Shown piece after piece: positions 1 through 9,363 of a DNA stretch of 64,000 nucleotides. Location: NCBI GenBank assembly GCA_002421685.1, contig DISB01000005.1, forward strand, positions 1 to 64,000. Direction: 5' to 3'. Under the pieces are notes generated by a model. The model worked only from the letters and a program-made list of their open reading frames with translations, ran no database searches and was not told the origin of the DNA. Each line of letters opens with the position of its first letter. Positions within the stretch are counted from its first letter, which is position 1. The DNA is from Bacteroidetes bacterium UBA6221 (lineage in GTDB: Bacteria > Bacteroidota > Bacteroidia > Chitinophagales > Chitinophagaceae). The translations under genes were made by a program, and so were the position numbers.

Positions 1-3000
1 TTGCCCGCAAAGCTGAATATCTGCGTATCGCCTTTGTCGGCAGTAGCAGGTACGGCTGTGGCCAGCGGTGGCATCACTTCAGGTACTATCTCGTAAGCGC
101 CTATGTCAGGTACTCCGTCAGGACGGGTCTCAACACGCGGGTTGCCGTCTATATCCCTGTCATTGCCAACTATATGCAGGCCATGACCGTTCAATGACCA
201 TACTGCAGGATTGTTCACATCAGGACGCGGATCAGTTGAACTCGTTATAGCTGGATCGTACGTAACGGAGTTTTTGTCCTGGTTAATTGCACTGCGCCAT
301 GCTGCAAAGCTGGAAGCAGAAGGAGAACCATCTGCGAACTTGCTTGTAGAAGTGGTGTACAGGTTGTTATAGTCAAACAGGTTATTATACCCGCTTGCAT
401 AAGACATCTGCAATACCGGGCCGCCTGCCAGGTTGGCAAACACGTTGTTGTAGAACGTATTGTTAGAATAAGAACTCAGAAGTATATACGCTGCATAATA
501 TGACGCGCTATTACCATTGTTGACCACCGTGTTGTTCAGTATATTCATATTGCTGCCATAGTAGTACATGAACGGATAGTAAGAAGTTGTACCACTCTTG
601 GTAATAATAGAGTTGTTGATGACTTTTCCCCTGTCATTGTTACTATTACCCGAGGGTGAATAGAGGTATATACCGGCATAATAAAGATTGGAAATCTTGT
701 TGTTTACTATTTCAGGACCCTGTTGAGCGTAATATGCATAAACTCCATAGTTTGTATTGTATGTGTTTGAGCCCTTAAGGATGTTGTTTGTGAACTTCAA
801 ACCATATGAGTAGAACACGTATGAACAATATGGTCCGCTGCTGGTAATGTCGTTATTATCAATCACCAGGTTGTCGGTGTACGACTGATTGTAAATACAC
901 ACACTCATGTATCCACCGTTTATAGTATTATCCTTGATCACAAGATCATCACCCGAATAGTTGGTATAAGTGGGGTATGCAAATATGCCGGCATTGTACG
1001 TTGTCATCACTGTGCAATTGTTGATTATCCGGCAGCCTACTATCGAATCTTCGTCACTGTCTCCTTTCAAGGCTATACATTGTCCGTAATTACCGGAAGG
1101 AGCCTCCACTGTCAGTTTCTTCAGCGTAATATAGTCTGCTTCGTTCAGTGTCAGTACCGGGTCATTGTAGGCAGTGGTGCTATACGTAATTGTAACACTG
1201 CTGGCATTTCCGTTCTCAGCCTGGAAGGTTACCTTATTAGGATTGTTCACATACAGAGGCTTGTTGATAGTTACCTTACCGGTATAAGTACCCGGGCGAA
1301 TGTCAAATACCACATCACCGCAGGTACCGTACTTGGTCAGCGCCTCGGCTGCCGCTATCACATTGGGGAAATTCGGATTGACGCCACCCACCGTATAGGT
1401 GCCGCTCAGTGCAGCAAAATAATCTTCATCCAGTGTATCATCGCCCGGTATAGGATCCTGTACACCGTTGGGCAGGTAAGTCCAGGCCTTGATGTTCACT
1501 GGCGCACTACCAAAAGTGATATTGCCCAGTGTAATGATGGCCGCGTTGCCCTGCGGGCTGCCGTTGATATTGATGGGTGTAGTATGGTTGATGGTCTGAA
1601 TCGCACCACCGTCCTTCTGCCAATCTATCTTTACATTACTGATCACGTTATTGCCGGCATTAAGTATGCGCAGCTTAACAGTATATGTACCCGGACAGAA
1701 CGGAGAAACCGGTTCTATGACAGCATCCACTGCCGCATTGTTTGATACGTCGATACCTGTGAACAAGGCCCCTACATCATTTACGGATGGCGTATGAATA
1801 AAATTACGCACCACGTTGGAACTGCTGGTAGACGGCGCATAACCCGTCCAGGAGCCCGAACCTACTTTTTCCGCCAGGCGCAGCGCCGATTTTGAAGCTA
1901 TGGTCCCCATCCAGGGGTCTTTATAATATAGGTCCTGCTCATAGTCAAGCCCTGTACCGGTACCCTGGAAGTCTGCATAATAGAACATCTGGGTAGGGTT
2001 GATAGACGTAATACCTGGAGGATTGGTACCGGTATATTGTTTTACGTTAAAGCCTGTTGGCACTGTAGCACCCCAGCGCAGTACCGCAACAGTATCACCA
2101 CCGAAATCTACAACTGTAGTACCACTCGGCGCGGGCACCGGTGGTGTCATCGTACAGTTGGGAGGTGTGGACGTAGGCAAAAACTCATAAGCGCCTATAT
2201 CGGGTACACCCTGCACGGTAGTCACTGCACGTGCATTGCCCATAATGTCTTTATCGTTGTTAGCTATCTGCACGCCACGACCATTCAGCGACCAGCTATT
2301 GGGATTGGCCGGGTCGGGACGAAGGTCGGGAGACGAACTGCTTGTGCTTATGAAGCCCGGGTTATACGAAAATGAATTATGGTTCATATTCGTACCTGCG
2401 CGCCAGGCCTGTATTGATGCGTATGTCTGGCCTACATTACCATAGTAACACATCGTTGCCCCATTGTTATGGAAGTTATTATAGTCCATGCTATAAAAAT
2501 TGGGGGCACCCAGGTAGCAAAGGTATCCGCTGCCACCGCTTCTTGAGAATACATTATTCCTTACTGTAGCAAACTGGCTGCCCGTGTAGTTGTAACAGTA
2601 AAATGTATAATGAACGTTGGATCCCTGGGTGTACACAGTATTGTTATAATACTGGGCCCCTCCTTCGTTATAACCGCCATACAAACCATACACATAGTAA
2701 TTGCTAGATCCGTAAACGACATTATTTGCAACTACGGCATTCCTTGCATAGGGGAGCATCAACCCGTATGTATAGGTATATGTACCGGTGCCAATGGCAG
2801 TTACCTTATTATTTATAGCGGTCGTGGGAAGATTGCCGGAACTATATGGATACGCATACATGGCATAACAACTATAGCCCCCACCCTTTGCATATACCGT
2901 ATTGTTTAAAAATTCACAGCCGTTAAACTGGTAGCCCATATAATTCACTGCATCACCACCCGTTTCGACATGTATCTCATTATTATTACACTCATTGTGC

Positions 3001-4676
3001 GCTACCGTATTCTGAGGATTATAATATCCCAGGTAACAGTACACAGAAGCCGAAGATGTTGCGTTTACATTGATCTTGTTATTGTTAAGCTTTACCGGGT
3101 CTGTGTTATAATAACTATAGTATGTTCCATACACGTTAACTGAACCTGACGTGGTGTTTATATCGATTTCGTTACCGCTGAACGAAAGCCCGTCTTCAGC
3201 ATACTGGTAGCCTGCGTATATATATTTGGAACCGGACGTACCGTTCATTTTTATCTTATTGTTATCAAACTTGAAACCGTCGTAGATATAATAGTAGCCT
3301 GCGTAAATATATTTGGAGCCGGAAGACGTACCTGCCATTTCTATATCATTGCCCACTGCCTCCAGGCCACCGTAAGTGTATTGGTAGCTTACATAAATAT
3401 ATTGTGAACAACTGCTACCGTACATCCTGATGGTGTTGCCGTTGAACTGGCGGCCACCATAGGTGTAGTAATATCCGGCATATATGTATTGTGTACCTGT
3501 ACCTCCGTTAAAAGTAACCTTGTTGTTATTGAAACGATTATCATCCAGGTAATATCCATAGTTGTACACATAGTGCGAACTATTTGATGTCGAGGTAAAT
3601 TCGTTGCCTGTTATATAAGTTGACTTACCATACGAAGAACTGTTACCATTGTTGGCATTTAGAGTGTAACAAGTACCGCTGCTGTTCAGAGTAACTTTAT
3701 TATTAGCCACATCGTAGTAGTTGCTATAATAGCTGTATATACCGTAGCAGGTAGTACTGCTGCTTACAGATATCGTGTTGCCGCTGATACTACCACGGTT
3801 ATTGCTGACACCATCACTATAGTAAACATAGATAGGATAATGGGTAGAGGTAGAAATACTCGTGCTTGTTATTGTATTACCTTCAATTTTGAATGCGTTA
3901 TCCCCGTAATATAAATAGAGACCATAGAAAGAACCGCTGCCGGTACGCGTAATACTATTGTTCAGTATTTTCTGGTTGCTGGTGTAGTAGGCATACACAC
4001 CATAGTTATACGGCTCATTGAATGTATTGCCTGAAAACTCGTTATCTGCACTTAATGATGATGTAGAACTACCACGCCAATAGATACCATACGAACCGCG
4101 GTCTATACTGTTATTCCTGATTATGTTATTATTGGCATTGACAAGAGAGGTGCCATATACCCGGGCTTTATCTGTATTTGTTGTAGTGCCCGTATGACCG
4201 ACCAATATACAGTTCTCCACAATGTTATAGTCTGCATCGCCATCAAATCGCAATATAGTACCATAACTACCGTCGGTTTTGTTGAGCGTCAGGTTTCGCA
4301 CGCGGATGTACTTGGCGCTATTGAGGTAAAAAATATTGTTGGTACTGCTACTGCCCGCAGTGTTCTCTATTATCGTTGTTACAGCATTACCATTTTCAGC
4401 CTCGAACGTAATAGTATTCGTAGCGCTCGCACCCGCTATATTGCCTATACTGGCAATAGAGGTACTACTGCTACTCCAGGTACCCTGCCGTATCTTAAAA
4501 GTTACCGGTCCGGATACACCCGCGCTCAGCGCATTGGCTGCAGCTGCAAGGTCGGCATAATTCGCTCCCGCGCCATAAACGGTATAGGTGCCGTTCAACT
4601 GGCCTTTTGCCGTCAGGCAGGTTATCGCTACTAATAACAGCGATAGCATGGCCCGCATTGTGTTGATTTGCTTCAT
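1..4676 (-). CDS. giant secreted parallel beta-helix repeat protein (3' end outside window)
   Basis: The reading frame is open from the ATG at 4676 to the window edge, at least 1558 residues with no stop. It begins with a signal peptide (MKQINTMRAMLSLLLVAITC, cleaved near AKGQ). Two similar modules follow. Module 1 is about residues 27-832 and module 2 about 1089-1530. Each opens with a YTV..G...(F/Y)..A..A cap, continues as Asn-rich rungs (N-N-x-I-x) typical of right-handed beta-helices, and ends in a W-S-L-N-G-x-G...D-I-G-A-Y-E block. A linker of about 250 residues separates them. Several rungs around residues 370-570 are very rich in Tyr. Helices of this kind usually act as surface adhesins or polysaccharide-active proteins; no catalytic residues can be assigned. 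A T9SS sorting domain would lie beyond the window, so export route is inferred. Confidence 0.85.
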   Translation of the reverse strand, partial: MKQINTMRAMLSLLLVAITCLTAKGQLNGTYTVYGAGANYADLAAAANALSAGVSGPVTFKIRQGTWSSSSTSIASIGNIAGASATNTITFEAENGNAVTTIIENTAGSSSTNNIFYLNSAKYIRVRNLTLNKTDGSYGTILRFDGDADYNIVENCILVGHTGTTTNTDKARVYGTSLVNANNNIIRNNSIDRGSYGIYWRGSSTSSLSADNEFSGNTFNEPYNYGVYAYYTSNQKILNNSITRTGSGSFYGLYLYYGDNAFKIEGNTITSTSISTSTHYPIYVYYSDGVSNNRGSISGNTISVSSSTTCYGIYSYYSNYYDVANNKVTLNSSGTCYTLNANNGNSSSYGKSTYITGNEFTSTSNSSHYVYNYGYYLDDNRFNNNKVTFNGGTGTQYIYAGYYYTYGGRQFNGNTIRMYGSSCSQYIYVSYQYTYGGLEAVGNDIEMAGTSSGSKYIYAGYYYIYDGFKFDNNKIKMNGTSGSKYIYAGYQYAEDGLSFSGNEIDINTTSGSVNVYGTYYSYYNTDPVKLNNNKINVNATSSASVYCYLGYYNPQNTVAHNECNNNEIHVETGGDAVNYMGYQFNGCEFLNNTVYAKGGGYSCYAMYAYPYSSGNLPTTAINNKVTAIGTGTYTYTYGLMLPYARNAVVANNVVYGSSNYYVYGLYGGYNEGGAQYYNNTVYTQGSNVHYTFYCYNYTGSQFATVRNNVFSRSGGSGYLCYLGAPNFYSMDYNNFHNNGATMCYYGNVGQTYASIQAWRAGTNMNHNSFSYNPGFISTSSSSPDLRPDPANPNSWSLNGRGVQIANNDKDIMGNARAVTTVQGVPDIGAYEFLPTSTPPNCTMTPPVPAPSGTTVVDFGGDTVAVLRWGATVPTGFNVKQYTGTNPPGITSINPTQMFYYADFQGTGTGLDYEQDLYYKDPWMGTIASKSALRLAEKVGSGSWTGYAPSTSSSNVVRNFIHTPSVNDVGALFTGIDVSNNAAVDAVIEPVSPFCPGTYTVKLRILNAGNNVISNVKIDWQKDGGAIQTINHTTPININGSPQGNAAIITLGNITFGSAPVNIKAWTYLPNGVQDPIPGDDTLDEDYFAALSGTYTVGGVNPNFPNVIAAAEALTKYGTCGDVVFDIRPGTYTGKVTINKPLYVNNPNKVTFQAENGNASSVTITYSTTAYNDPVLTLNEADYITLKKLTVEAPSGNYGQCIALKGDSDEDSIVGCRIINNCTVMTTYNAGIFAYPTYTNYSGDDLVIKDNTINGGYMSVCIYNQSYTDNLVIDNNDITSSGPYCSYVFYSYGLKFTNNILKGSNTYNTNYGVYAYYAQQGPEIVNNKISNLYYAGIYLYSPSGNSNNDRGKVINNSIITKSGTTSYYPFMYYYGSNMNILNNTVVNNGNSASYYAAYILLSSYSNNTFYNNVFANLAGGPVLQMSYASGYNNLFDYNNLYTTSTSKFADGSPSASSFAAWRSAINQDKNSVTYDPAITSSTDPRPDVNNPAVWSLNGHGLHIVGNDRDIDGNPRVETRPDGVPDIGAYEIVPEVMPPLATAVPATADKGDTQIFSFAG

Positions 4677-5065
4677 AATTTAACAATATTTAGACGTTTA
4701 CCTTAAAAAATAGCAACAAAATATGTTGATATCTGCAACTATTACACATTAACATATTTTGCTTTATAGTAAAGATATACTTATGGAAAAACGGACTTGT
4801 GCAATACCGGTTAAAAAGAGATGAAGCAACGGTTAAAATTGAATTACATCAAAATTAAACTCGAATTAAATTTTACCGGTTTGCCTGCATTGTAATTTTC
4901 CGTAAGACCAAATTATCTGTAAACAGTTTTCTTTGCTAAGCTTTGACAATAAAGCATTTAGGCAATATATCCGCTCGGCTTTATATTGGCATTGAGTCCG
5001 GGAGATTTAACAAAAACAAATGCTAAAATGCCACATTAAAGAAAAATAAAAACCTGCTTTGGAAT
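4677..5065. other. AT-rich intergenic region
   Basis: This 389-bp stretch lies between the start of the beta-helix gene and the stop of the TPR gene, both on the minus strand. No coding frame, tRNA or strong hairpin was seen. A TATTTTG run on the minus strand near 4719-4725 resembles a -7 box one base short of TAnnTTTG, but has no clear -33 partner. Confidence 0.5.
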
Positions 5066-6550
5066 TTATTGCTTCCGCAACCGGTTAATACCTGCTTTTG
5101 CCTGTTGGTCAATTGAATTCTTAAAATCGTGGTCCTGCATAGACAATGCCAACTCGAACATCCTGACCGCGTTTTCTCCCTGGGAATTCTTTTCGTACAG
5201 GAAACCTAACTGTAACGCCGAGCGTGCTGCGTATTGCTCTGGGCGGTTTCGCCCTATCTCAATTGCTTTTTTATAATGCTGTATCGCAGTCCTGGTGCTG
5301 CCCAACTCGTCATTTACCCTTGCTAGCCTGAAGTAATACTCGAGTTGTAATGGAATAGTGTTGTAATCATCGGGCGTTGTCGCAGATAATATTTTTTGCG
5401 CTTTATGATAATATCCTCCATCTGTCAGTAACTGCGCCTTCAGCAGTGCGGGGTGCGGCCACGAGCTTTGCTGCGCAAAACGCAATGCCTGCTTATCAGA
5501 ATCAGTATTCGCTGTTCCCGACTTGACTATCTTCTCCCTGCAATATTCCGCCATTTTACGATCACCCTGCAGGTAATACGCATAGGCCAGTTTTTGCCAG
5601 GCATCTTTTACAAAAATGGAGCCTTTGTAAGTGGAAAGAAAACTCCTGAATTTGTTGACCGCGCTATAGTCGAGAGCATGCAACAAGGCATATCCATATT
5701 CGTAATCAAACACAGGATATCTGGCATAATTGTCCCACTGCGAAGCCTGCTGCAATAAATTCTGCGCTACAGAGGCTTTGCGGTAGTTGATAGCAATATT
5801 TGTTTTTACAAATGTATTCAACAAGTTATCGCTTGTTTCAAAATTACCTGTTGACACAGTGCGCCAGGCCTCATCTTTATCTGACAATACATAATAGCTG
5901 AGGTAGGCGTAATAGATAAGCGCTTCGTTGTAGAAAAGGTCGTTCTCATCGTGGCCGTTGATATACTGCTTTACTTTGGCTGCACCCGAATGTATATTGC
6001 CGCGCATACCCAATATCGAAGCGATCCATTTATAATTCTCCGGCAGGGAGCCTACCGTGGCTTCTTCTATACCCAGGAAAATATCATCATATTCAAAGCG
6101 GGGGAACAGGCGCTGGTTTTCCTTTAGCAAGAGGAAAGATTTTCGAAAATTTGTTCCCGCCTTCAGGTTTTCATTAAAACGCAGGTGTACAAAGGCCCAA
6201 TGCATATATATGCCCGCCTGGCATAACCTGTGCCAGGGGGAGGATTCATCACCCCGTTCCATCAGCTTCAGTCGCTCGTATTGGTGATGCTTCAGTTGGT
6301 TATAATCCACCCGGTTGCCATTGAAAAGCAGCAACAGGCAATCCTCATAGTCAGAAATATAAGTGGCCATAAGGTTGTACGGGTCGGAAATCAGCTCGTT
6401 CCTGAGTTTTGCCCGGGCGTTTTCGGGCAACAAGGCCATATATTGCTGATAGGCCGCGCGGCAATTGTCTGTGTAGCGGTAATGATACTGCCCGGCAACC
6501 ACAATACAGCAATTGCACAACAATACAGTCAACAATACGCAAAACCTCAT
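5066..6550 (-). CDS. secreted TPR-repeat protein
   Basis: The 494-residue product starts with a hydrophobic signal sequence (MRFCVLLTVLLCNCCIVVAG). The rest is helical, with tetratricopeptide-like pairs, clearest in the C-terminal half (for example A-I-Q-H-Y-K-K-A-I-E-I-G and N-A-V-R-M-F-E-L-A-L). Tyr and Leu are abundant. TPR proteins of this kind serve as periplasmic or outer-membrane scaffolds in Bacteroidota; no specific partner can be named. The gene stands alone and is transcribed away from the EGF-like lipoprotein gene. A TAACTTTG box lies 5 nt before the start codon. Confidence 0.75.
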   Translation of the reverse strand: MRFCVLLTVLLCNCCIVVAGQYHYRYTDNCRAAYQQYMALLPENARAKLRNELISDPYNLMATYISDYEDCLLLLFNGNRVDYNQLKHHQYERLKLMERGDESSPWHRLCQAGIYMHWAFVHLRFNENLKAGTNFRKSFLLLKENQRLFPRFEYDDIFLGIEEATVGSLPENYKWIASILGMRGNIHSGAAKVKQYINGHDENDLFYNEALIYYAYLSYYVLSDKDEAWRTVSTGNFETSDNLLNTFVKTNIAINYRKASVAQNLLQQASQWDNYARYPVFDYEYGYALLHALDYSAVNKFRSFLSTYKGSIFVKDAWQKLAYAYYLQGDRKMAEYCREKIVKSGTANTDSDKQALRFAQQSSWPHPALLKAQLLTDGGYYHKAQKILSATTPDDYNTIPLQLEYYFRLARVNDELGSTRTAIQHYKKAIEIGRNRPEQYAARSALQLGFLYEKNSQGENAVRMFELALSMQDHDFKNSIDQQAKAGINRLRKQ

Positions 6551-6555
6551 CCCCG

Positions 6556-6563
6556 CAAAGTTA
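6556..6563 (-). promoter_or_regulatory. candidate -7 box, TPR gene (short leader)
   Basis: TAACTTTG on the minus strand fits the Bacteroidota -7 consensus TAnnTTTG and ends 5 nt before the ATG at 6550. A TTTG at 6579-6576 is only 12 nt upstream, too close for a good -33 element. Transcription from here would give an almost leaderless mRNA. Confidence 0.35.
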
Positions 6564-6672
6564 TAGCCTCAGCAGCAAACATCCCCACCTTTAAACCGTT
6601 ATCTTATTAATAATCAAATAATGTGACATGATGAACTTTTTTATATTATCGTTAAACATTCGGGGAGAAAAG

Positions 6673-6703
6673 TTGTTATAGTGCCGTATGCCTCCTAATT
6701 TTG
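6673..6703 (+). promoter_or_regulatory. promoter of EGF-like lipoprotein gene
   Basis: TTG at 6673-6675 and TAATTTTG at 6696-6703 are separated by 20 nt and match the -33/-7 layout of Bacteroidota housekeeping promoters. The start codon is 38 nt downstream. Confidence 0.6.
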
Positions 6704-6741
6704 GCATAAATATTGTCATTAAATTAAAAAAAATTACTTCT

Positions 6742-7227
6742 ATGAAATCAATTCGTAACATCGCATTCAGCGCACTGCTGGCAGTTGGCGCATTCACAAT
6801 GGTAACCTACACAGCTTGTAACAAAGATGAGTGTAAGGATGTAGTTTGTAATAATGGCGGTACCTGCGTGAGCGGTACTTGTAATTGCCCTACGGGTTAT
6901 GAGGGTACAAACTGTGAAACATTATCAAGAACCAAATTTGTTGGTGCTTATACAGGCAATGAAACCTGTACTATAGGCTCAGACAATTATACGGTTACTA
7001 TTGCAGCTCACTCAAACGACCTACAATTGACATTAACTAATATCTATAACGACGGTTTTTCGGCGGTATGTACAGTTACCGGAAAGAATACCATTACTTT
7101 TAGTACTAACCAAGCTGGTGCGACTTATACAGGTACAGGAACACTTAATGGTAATACACTTACCATAGACTATACCATTTCAGATGGTACTATATCAAAT
7201 TCATGTACTTATATCGGTACTAAATAA
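6742..7227 (+). CDS. EGF-like domain lipoprotein
   Basis: The 161-residue product starts at MKSIRNIAFSALL; a longer in-frame start at 6688 would run through the promoter and is not favoured. A signal peptide ends in T-Y-T-A-C, a weak lipobox, with Cys near residue 26. An EGF-like module follows directly: six Cys in the pattern C-x4-C-x5-C-x4-C-x-C-x8-C, containing C-N-N-G-G-T-C and C-P-T-G-Y-E-G. The rest is a Thr/Asn-rich beta domain with two Cys pairs, like the small lipocalin-type domains of surface lipoproteins. Function is unknown. The gene has its own promoter and a strong terminator. Confidence 0.75.
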   Translation: MKSIRNIAFSALLAVGAFTMVTYTACNKDECKDVVCNNGGTCVSGTCNCPTGYEGTNCETLSRTKFVGAYTGNETCTIGSDNYTVTIAAHSNDLQLTLTNIYNDGFSAVCTVTGKNTITFSTNQAGATYTGTGTLNGNTLTIDYTISDGTISNSCTYIGTK

Positions 7228-7242
7228 ATAGACTAGTCTTAA

Positions 7243-7280
7243 AAATTAAAGTCCCGCCAATAGGCGGGACTTTAATTTTT
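7243..7280 (+). terminator. intrinsic terminator of EGF-like gene
   Basis: A perfect 16-bp stem with an AATA loop (core GTCCCGCC/GGCGGGAC) is followed by a T-rich tract, 16 nt after the stop codon. The symmetrical A/T flanks could allow function in both directions. Confidence 0.9.
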
Positions 7281-7323
7281 ATACTGTCAAGCGTTTAGTA
7301 ACTCCGGATGGTAATTTGTAAAG

Positions 7324-7354
7324 AAACAGGGCAAGATATCACCTTGCCCTGTTT
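7324..7354 (-). terminator. intrinsic terminator of repeat lipoprotein gene
   Basis: A 12-bp stem (AAACAGGGCAAG and its complement) with a 7-nt loop lies 15 nt beyond the minus-strand stop at 7369 and continues into a T-rich run on that strand. Confidence 0.85.
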
Positions 7355-7368
7355 TGTAATATATTGAC

Positions 7369-7803
7369 TTATTTATTTCCTATCTTAGGTTTACCGCTTC
7401 CTACTTCGTTGTCATCTTTTTTATCGCCGATCTTAGGCTTGCCGCTTCCTACCTCATCTTTATTTTTGTCCCCTATCCTGGGTTTTCCACTACCTACTGT
7501 TTCCTCTACCTCTTTTGTTGTCTCGGTAGCACGGTCGTCAGCCTGTGGCGCCTTAGGTTTTGGCCTTGAAGGCGCAGCCTTCCCTGTGCGGGCAGCAATG
7601 ATAGAATCGGCCCTGTACATGGCCATCTCATTAATGATAGAGTCGTTCTGGGCCTGCAACTCCAGCCTTATCTGTTCCACACGTTCATTGACCATCGAGT
7701 CAATTTTGGCCTGGCTATCCCCGGTATCGGCGGCAGGCTCGGTGTTGCACGAAGCCAGGGCCAGCAAACCTCCTGAAATGAGTAATAATGATTGCTTTTT
7801 CAT
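7369..7803 (-). CDS. lipoprotein with C-terminal VGSGKPKIGDK repeats
   Basis: The 144-residue product has a signal peptide and lipobox L-A-S-C (Cys19). Residues 30-70 are predicted helical with many charged residues. A Pro/Lys-rich spacer leads into three tandem copies of V-G-S-G-K-P-(K/R)-I-G-(D/N)-K at residues 103-144. The tail is basic and low in complexity, perhaps for binding an anionic partner such as peptidoglycan or LPS; that is a guess. It is monocistronic, with a good promoter and its own terminator. No family recognised. Confidence 0.75.
   Translation of the reverse strand: MKKQSLLLISGGLLALASCNTEPAADTGDSQAKIDSMVNERVEQIRLELQAQNDSIINEMAMYRADSIIAARTGKAAPSRPKPKAPQADDRATETTKEVEETVGSGKPRIGDKNKDEVGSGKPKIGDKKDDNEVGSGKPKIGNK
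7372..7497 (-). repeat. in-frame tandem repeat, 3 copies
   Basis: Three copies of a unit encoding V-G-S-G-K-P-K/R-I-G-D/N-K are separated by spacers of 4 and 5 residues (NKDE, KDDNE). The last copy ends at the stop codon. Confidence 0.85.
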
Positions 7804-7824
7804 TCTTTCTGAGTTTTATGTTAG

Positions 7825-7857
7825 CAAAAATATGGAGATATGCGGATAATCCGCAAA
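7825..7857 (-). promoter_or_regulatory. promoter of repeat lipoprotein gene
   Basis: On the minus strand, TTTG (7857-7854) and TATTTTTG (7832-7825) are spaced by 21 nt, a good fit to the Bacteroidota -33/-7 pattern. The start codon is 21 nt past the -7 box. Confidence 0.6.
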
Positions 7858-7920
7858 TTGGATGCCATTAATTGCACTATATAACAAATTAACTGACTTA
7901 ATGTTAAAACCCGGCCTGCT

Positions 7921-9363
7921 TTATTTTGCGGCCAGTTTATTACCCGGCTGCTTTGCATTTTTTCCCACAGGGACGTCCTGCTCTGCGGCCCCTTCCAGGG
8001 GCAATATTATGGTGAAGGTAGTGCCTTTGCCAAGTTCTGACTCAACGGTTATATTTCCCTTGTGCAGGCTGATGATACGCTGCGCCAGCGACAGACCTAG
8101 CCCCGCACCGCTGACGTAGCTCTGGTGACGGTTGCTGCGGTAGAAGGGCTGGAATATATGCTGCATATCCTTTTCGTCTATGCCCGGCCCGTTGTCCCTG
8201 ATTGTTATTACGATATGATCCGGCTGGAAAGACATCGTCAGTTCGGCCTTCTTGTCTTCTGAAAACTTGCAGGCATTATGTACGATATTCTTAATGGCAC
8301 TGTACAGCAAATGCTCGTTGCCATATATTATCAGCGCCGATTCATTTTCGGGCAAACCGTCAAACTCAATGTTGACATCGTACATGGGGCTGATCTTCTT
8401 CAACTCCGCCGGTATGCGCATCAGCATTTCGTCTATCCTTACCGATGTCAGCTCGGTGCCGCCCATAGAGCCGCTCACTTTGGCTATTTCCAGCAGGCTG
8501 CGCACCAGCATGCTTAGCCGCTTCACGTCGTCGTTGATGGACAACAGGGCCTTTTTATACTCATCGCTCGAGCGCTCGCGCTGCAAGGCTACATCCATCT
8601 GGCTGGCTATAGACGCCAGCGGAGTGGATAATTCATGCGAAGCGTTATCAATAAAGCGCCGTTGCAGATTGAACGACGCCTGCAACCTGTCCAGCAGGTC
8701 ATTGATGGTTATGGCCAGTTTCTGCAACTCATCTTTACCTTTTCCCGTATCCAGCCGCAGGGAAAATTTCTCCGAGGATATGTGTTTAATTTTATGGGTG
8801 AACTCGCTGATAGCCCTGATAAGACTAAGGGAAAAAACATAACCGGTAAAAATTACGATCCCCAGGCTGATCAACATACATACCGCGAGTATCAGTTGCA
8901 GTTTAGCCAGCCAGTCTATCCTGTCGGTATCATAGGCAGCTACTACAGCTATGTAGTTGCTGTCTTTATCTACGTACTCAATAGCCACGGCGTCACGCTC
9001 TTCGATACTGAAATAATAGGGCCTGCCTTTTGTTACGTTATTAATGATGTTGTCGGTGATTCTTACCGGTGCGGAATTACTGTCGGCGTAGGAAAAAGAC
9101 TTATTCGTTTTATAGTCGTAAACATAAATGCTTTTCTTGTCCAGCGAGCTGGGAGAGGTTTCATTAATAGTTTTTATGAGCTCGCTGTCAAACCGCGGTG
9201 ATTGTATCAACTCAAGGGTACTGTTGGCCTTGTTGAGCAGCCTTTCTTTAAAGCGGGCCACCATGTCCTGGTAAGAAAAAATATACAGTGCGGCGCAAAA
9301 CAACAGTAATATTACCGTTACAATAACAGTATATACTATTGTTATGCGATATTTGATCTGCAT
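7921..9363 (-). CDS. two-component sensor histidine kinase
   Basis: This 480-residue membrane kinase has TM1 at about residues 10-30, a periplasmic sensor of about 125 residues, TM2 near 157-180, and a HAMP segment. The HisKA domain carries H243 in S-H-E-L-S-T-P-L. The HATPase domain has an N box (N-I-V-H-N-A-C-K-F-S), G1 box D-N-G-P-G-I-D and G2 box G-A-G-L-G-L-S-L. All catalytic motifs are intact. Its ATG overlaps the stop of the regulator gene by one base (TAATG), so the two are translationally coupled. The kinase should phosphorylate that regulator; the stimulus is unknown. CusS-like organisation is possible but cannot be fixed from sequence. Confidence 0.92.
   Translation of the reverse strand: MQIKYRITIVYTVIVTVILLLFCAALYIFSYQDMVARFKERLLNKANSTLELIQSPRFDSELIKTINETSPSSLDKKSIYVYDYKTNKSFSYADSNSAPVRITDNIINNVTKGRPYYFSIEERDAVAIEYVDKDSNYIAVVAAYDTDRIDWLAKLQLILAVCMLISLGIVIFTGYVFSLSLIRAISEFTHKIKHISSEKFSLRLDTGKGKDELQKLAITINDLLDRLQASFNLQRRFIDNASHELSTPLASIASQMDVALQRERSSDEYKKALLSINDDVKRLSMLVRSLLEIAKVSGSMGGTELTSVRIDEMLMRIPAELKKISPMYDVNIEFDGLPENESALIIYGNEHLLYSAIKNIVHNACKFSEDKKAELTMSFQPDHIVITIRDNGPGIDEKDMQHIFQPFYRSNRHQSYVSGAGLGLSLAQRIISLHKGNITVESELGKGTTFTIILPLEGAAEQDVPVGKNAKQPGNKLAAK

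Noticed and set aside
1..4500. Plus-strand frames over the beta-helix gene, up to 221 codons (e.g. 1080-1745)
   Set aside because: They are the reverse frames of one long minus-strand gene with a signal peptide and repeats; their sequences have no family character.
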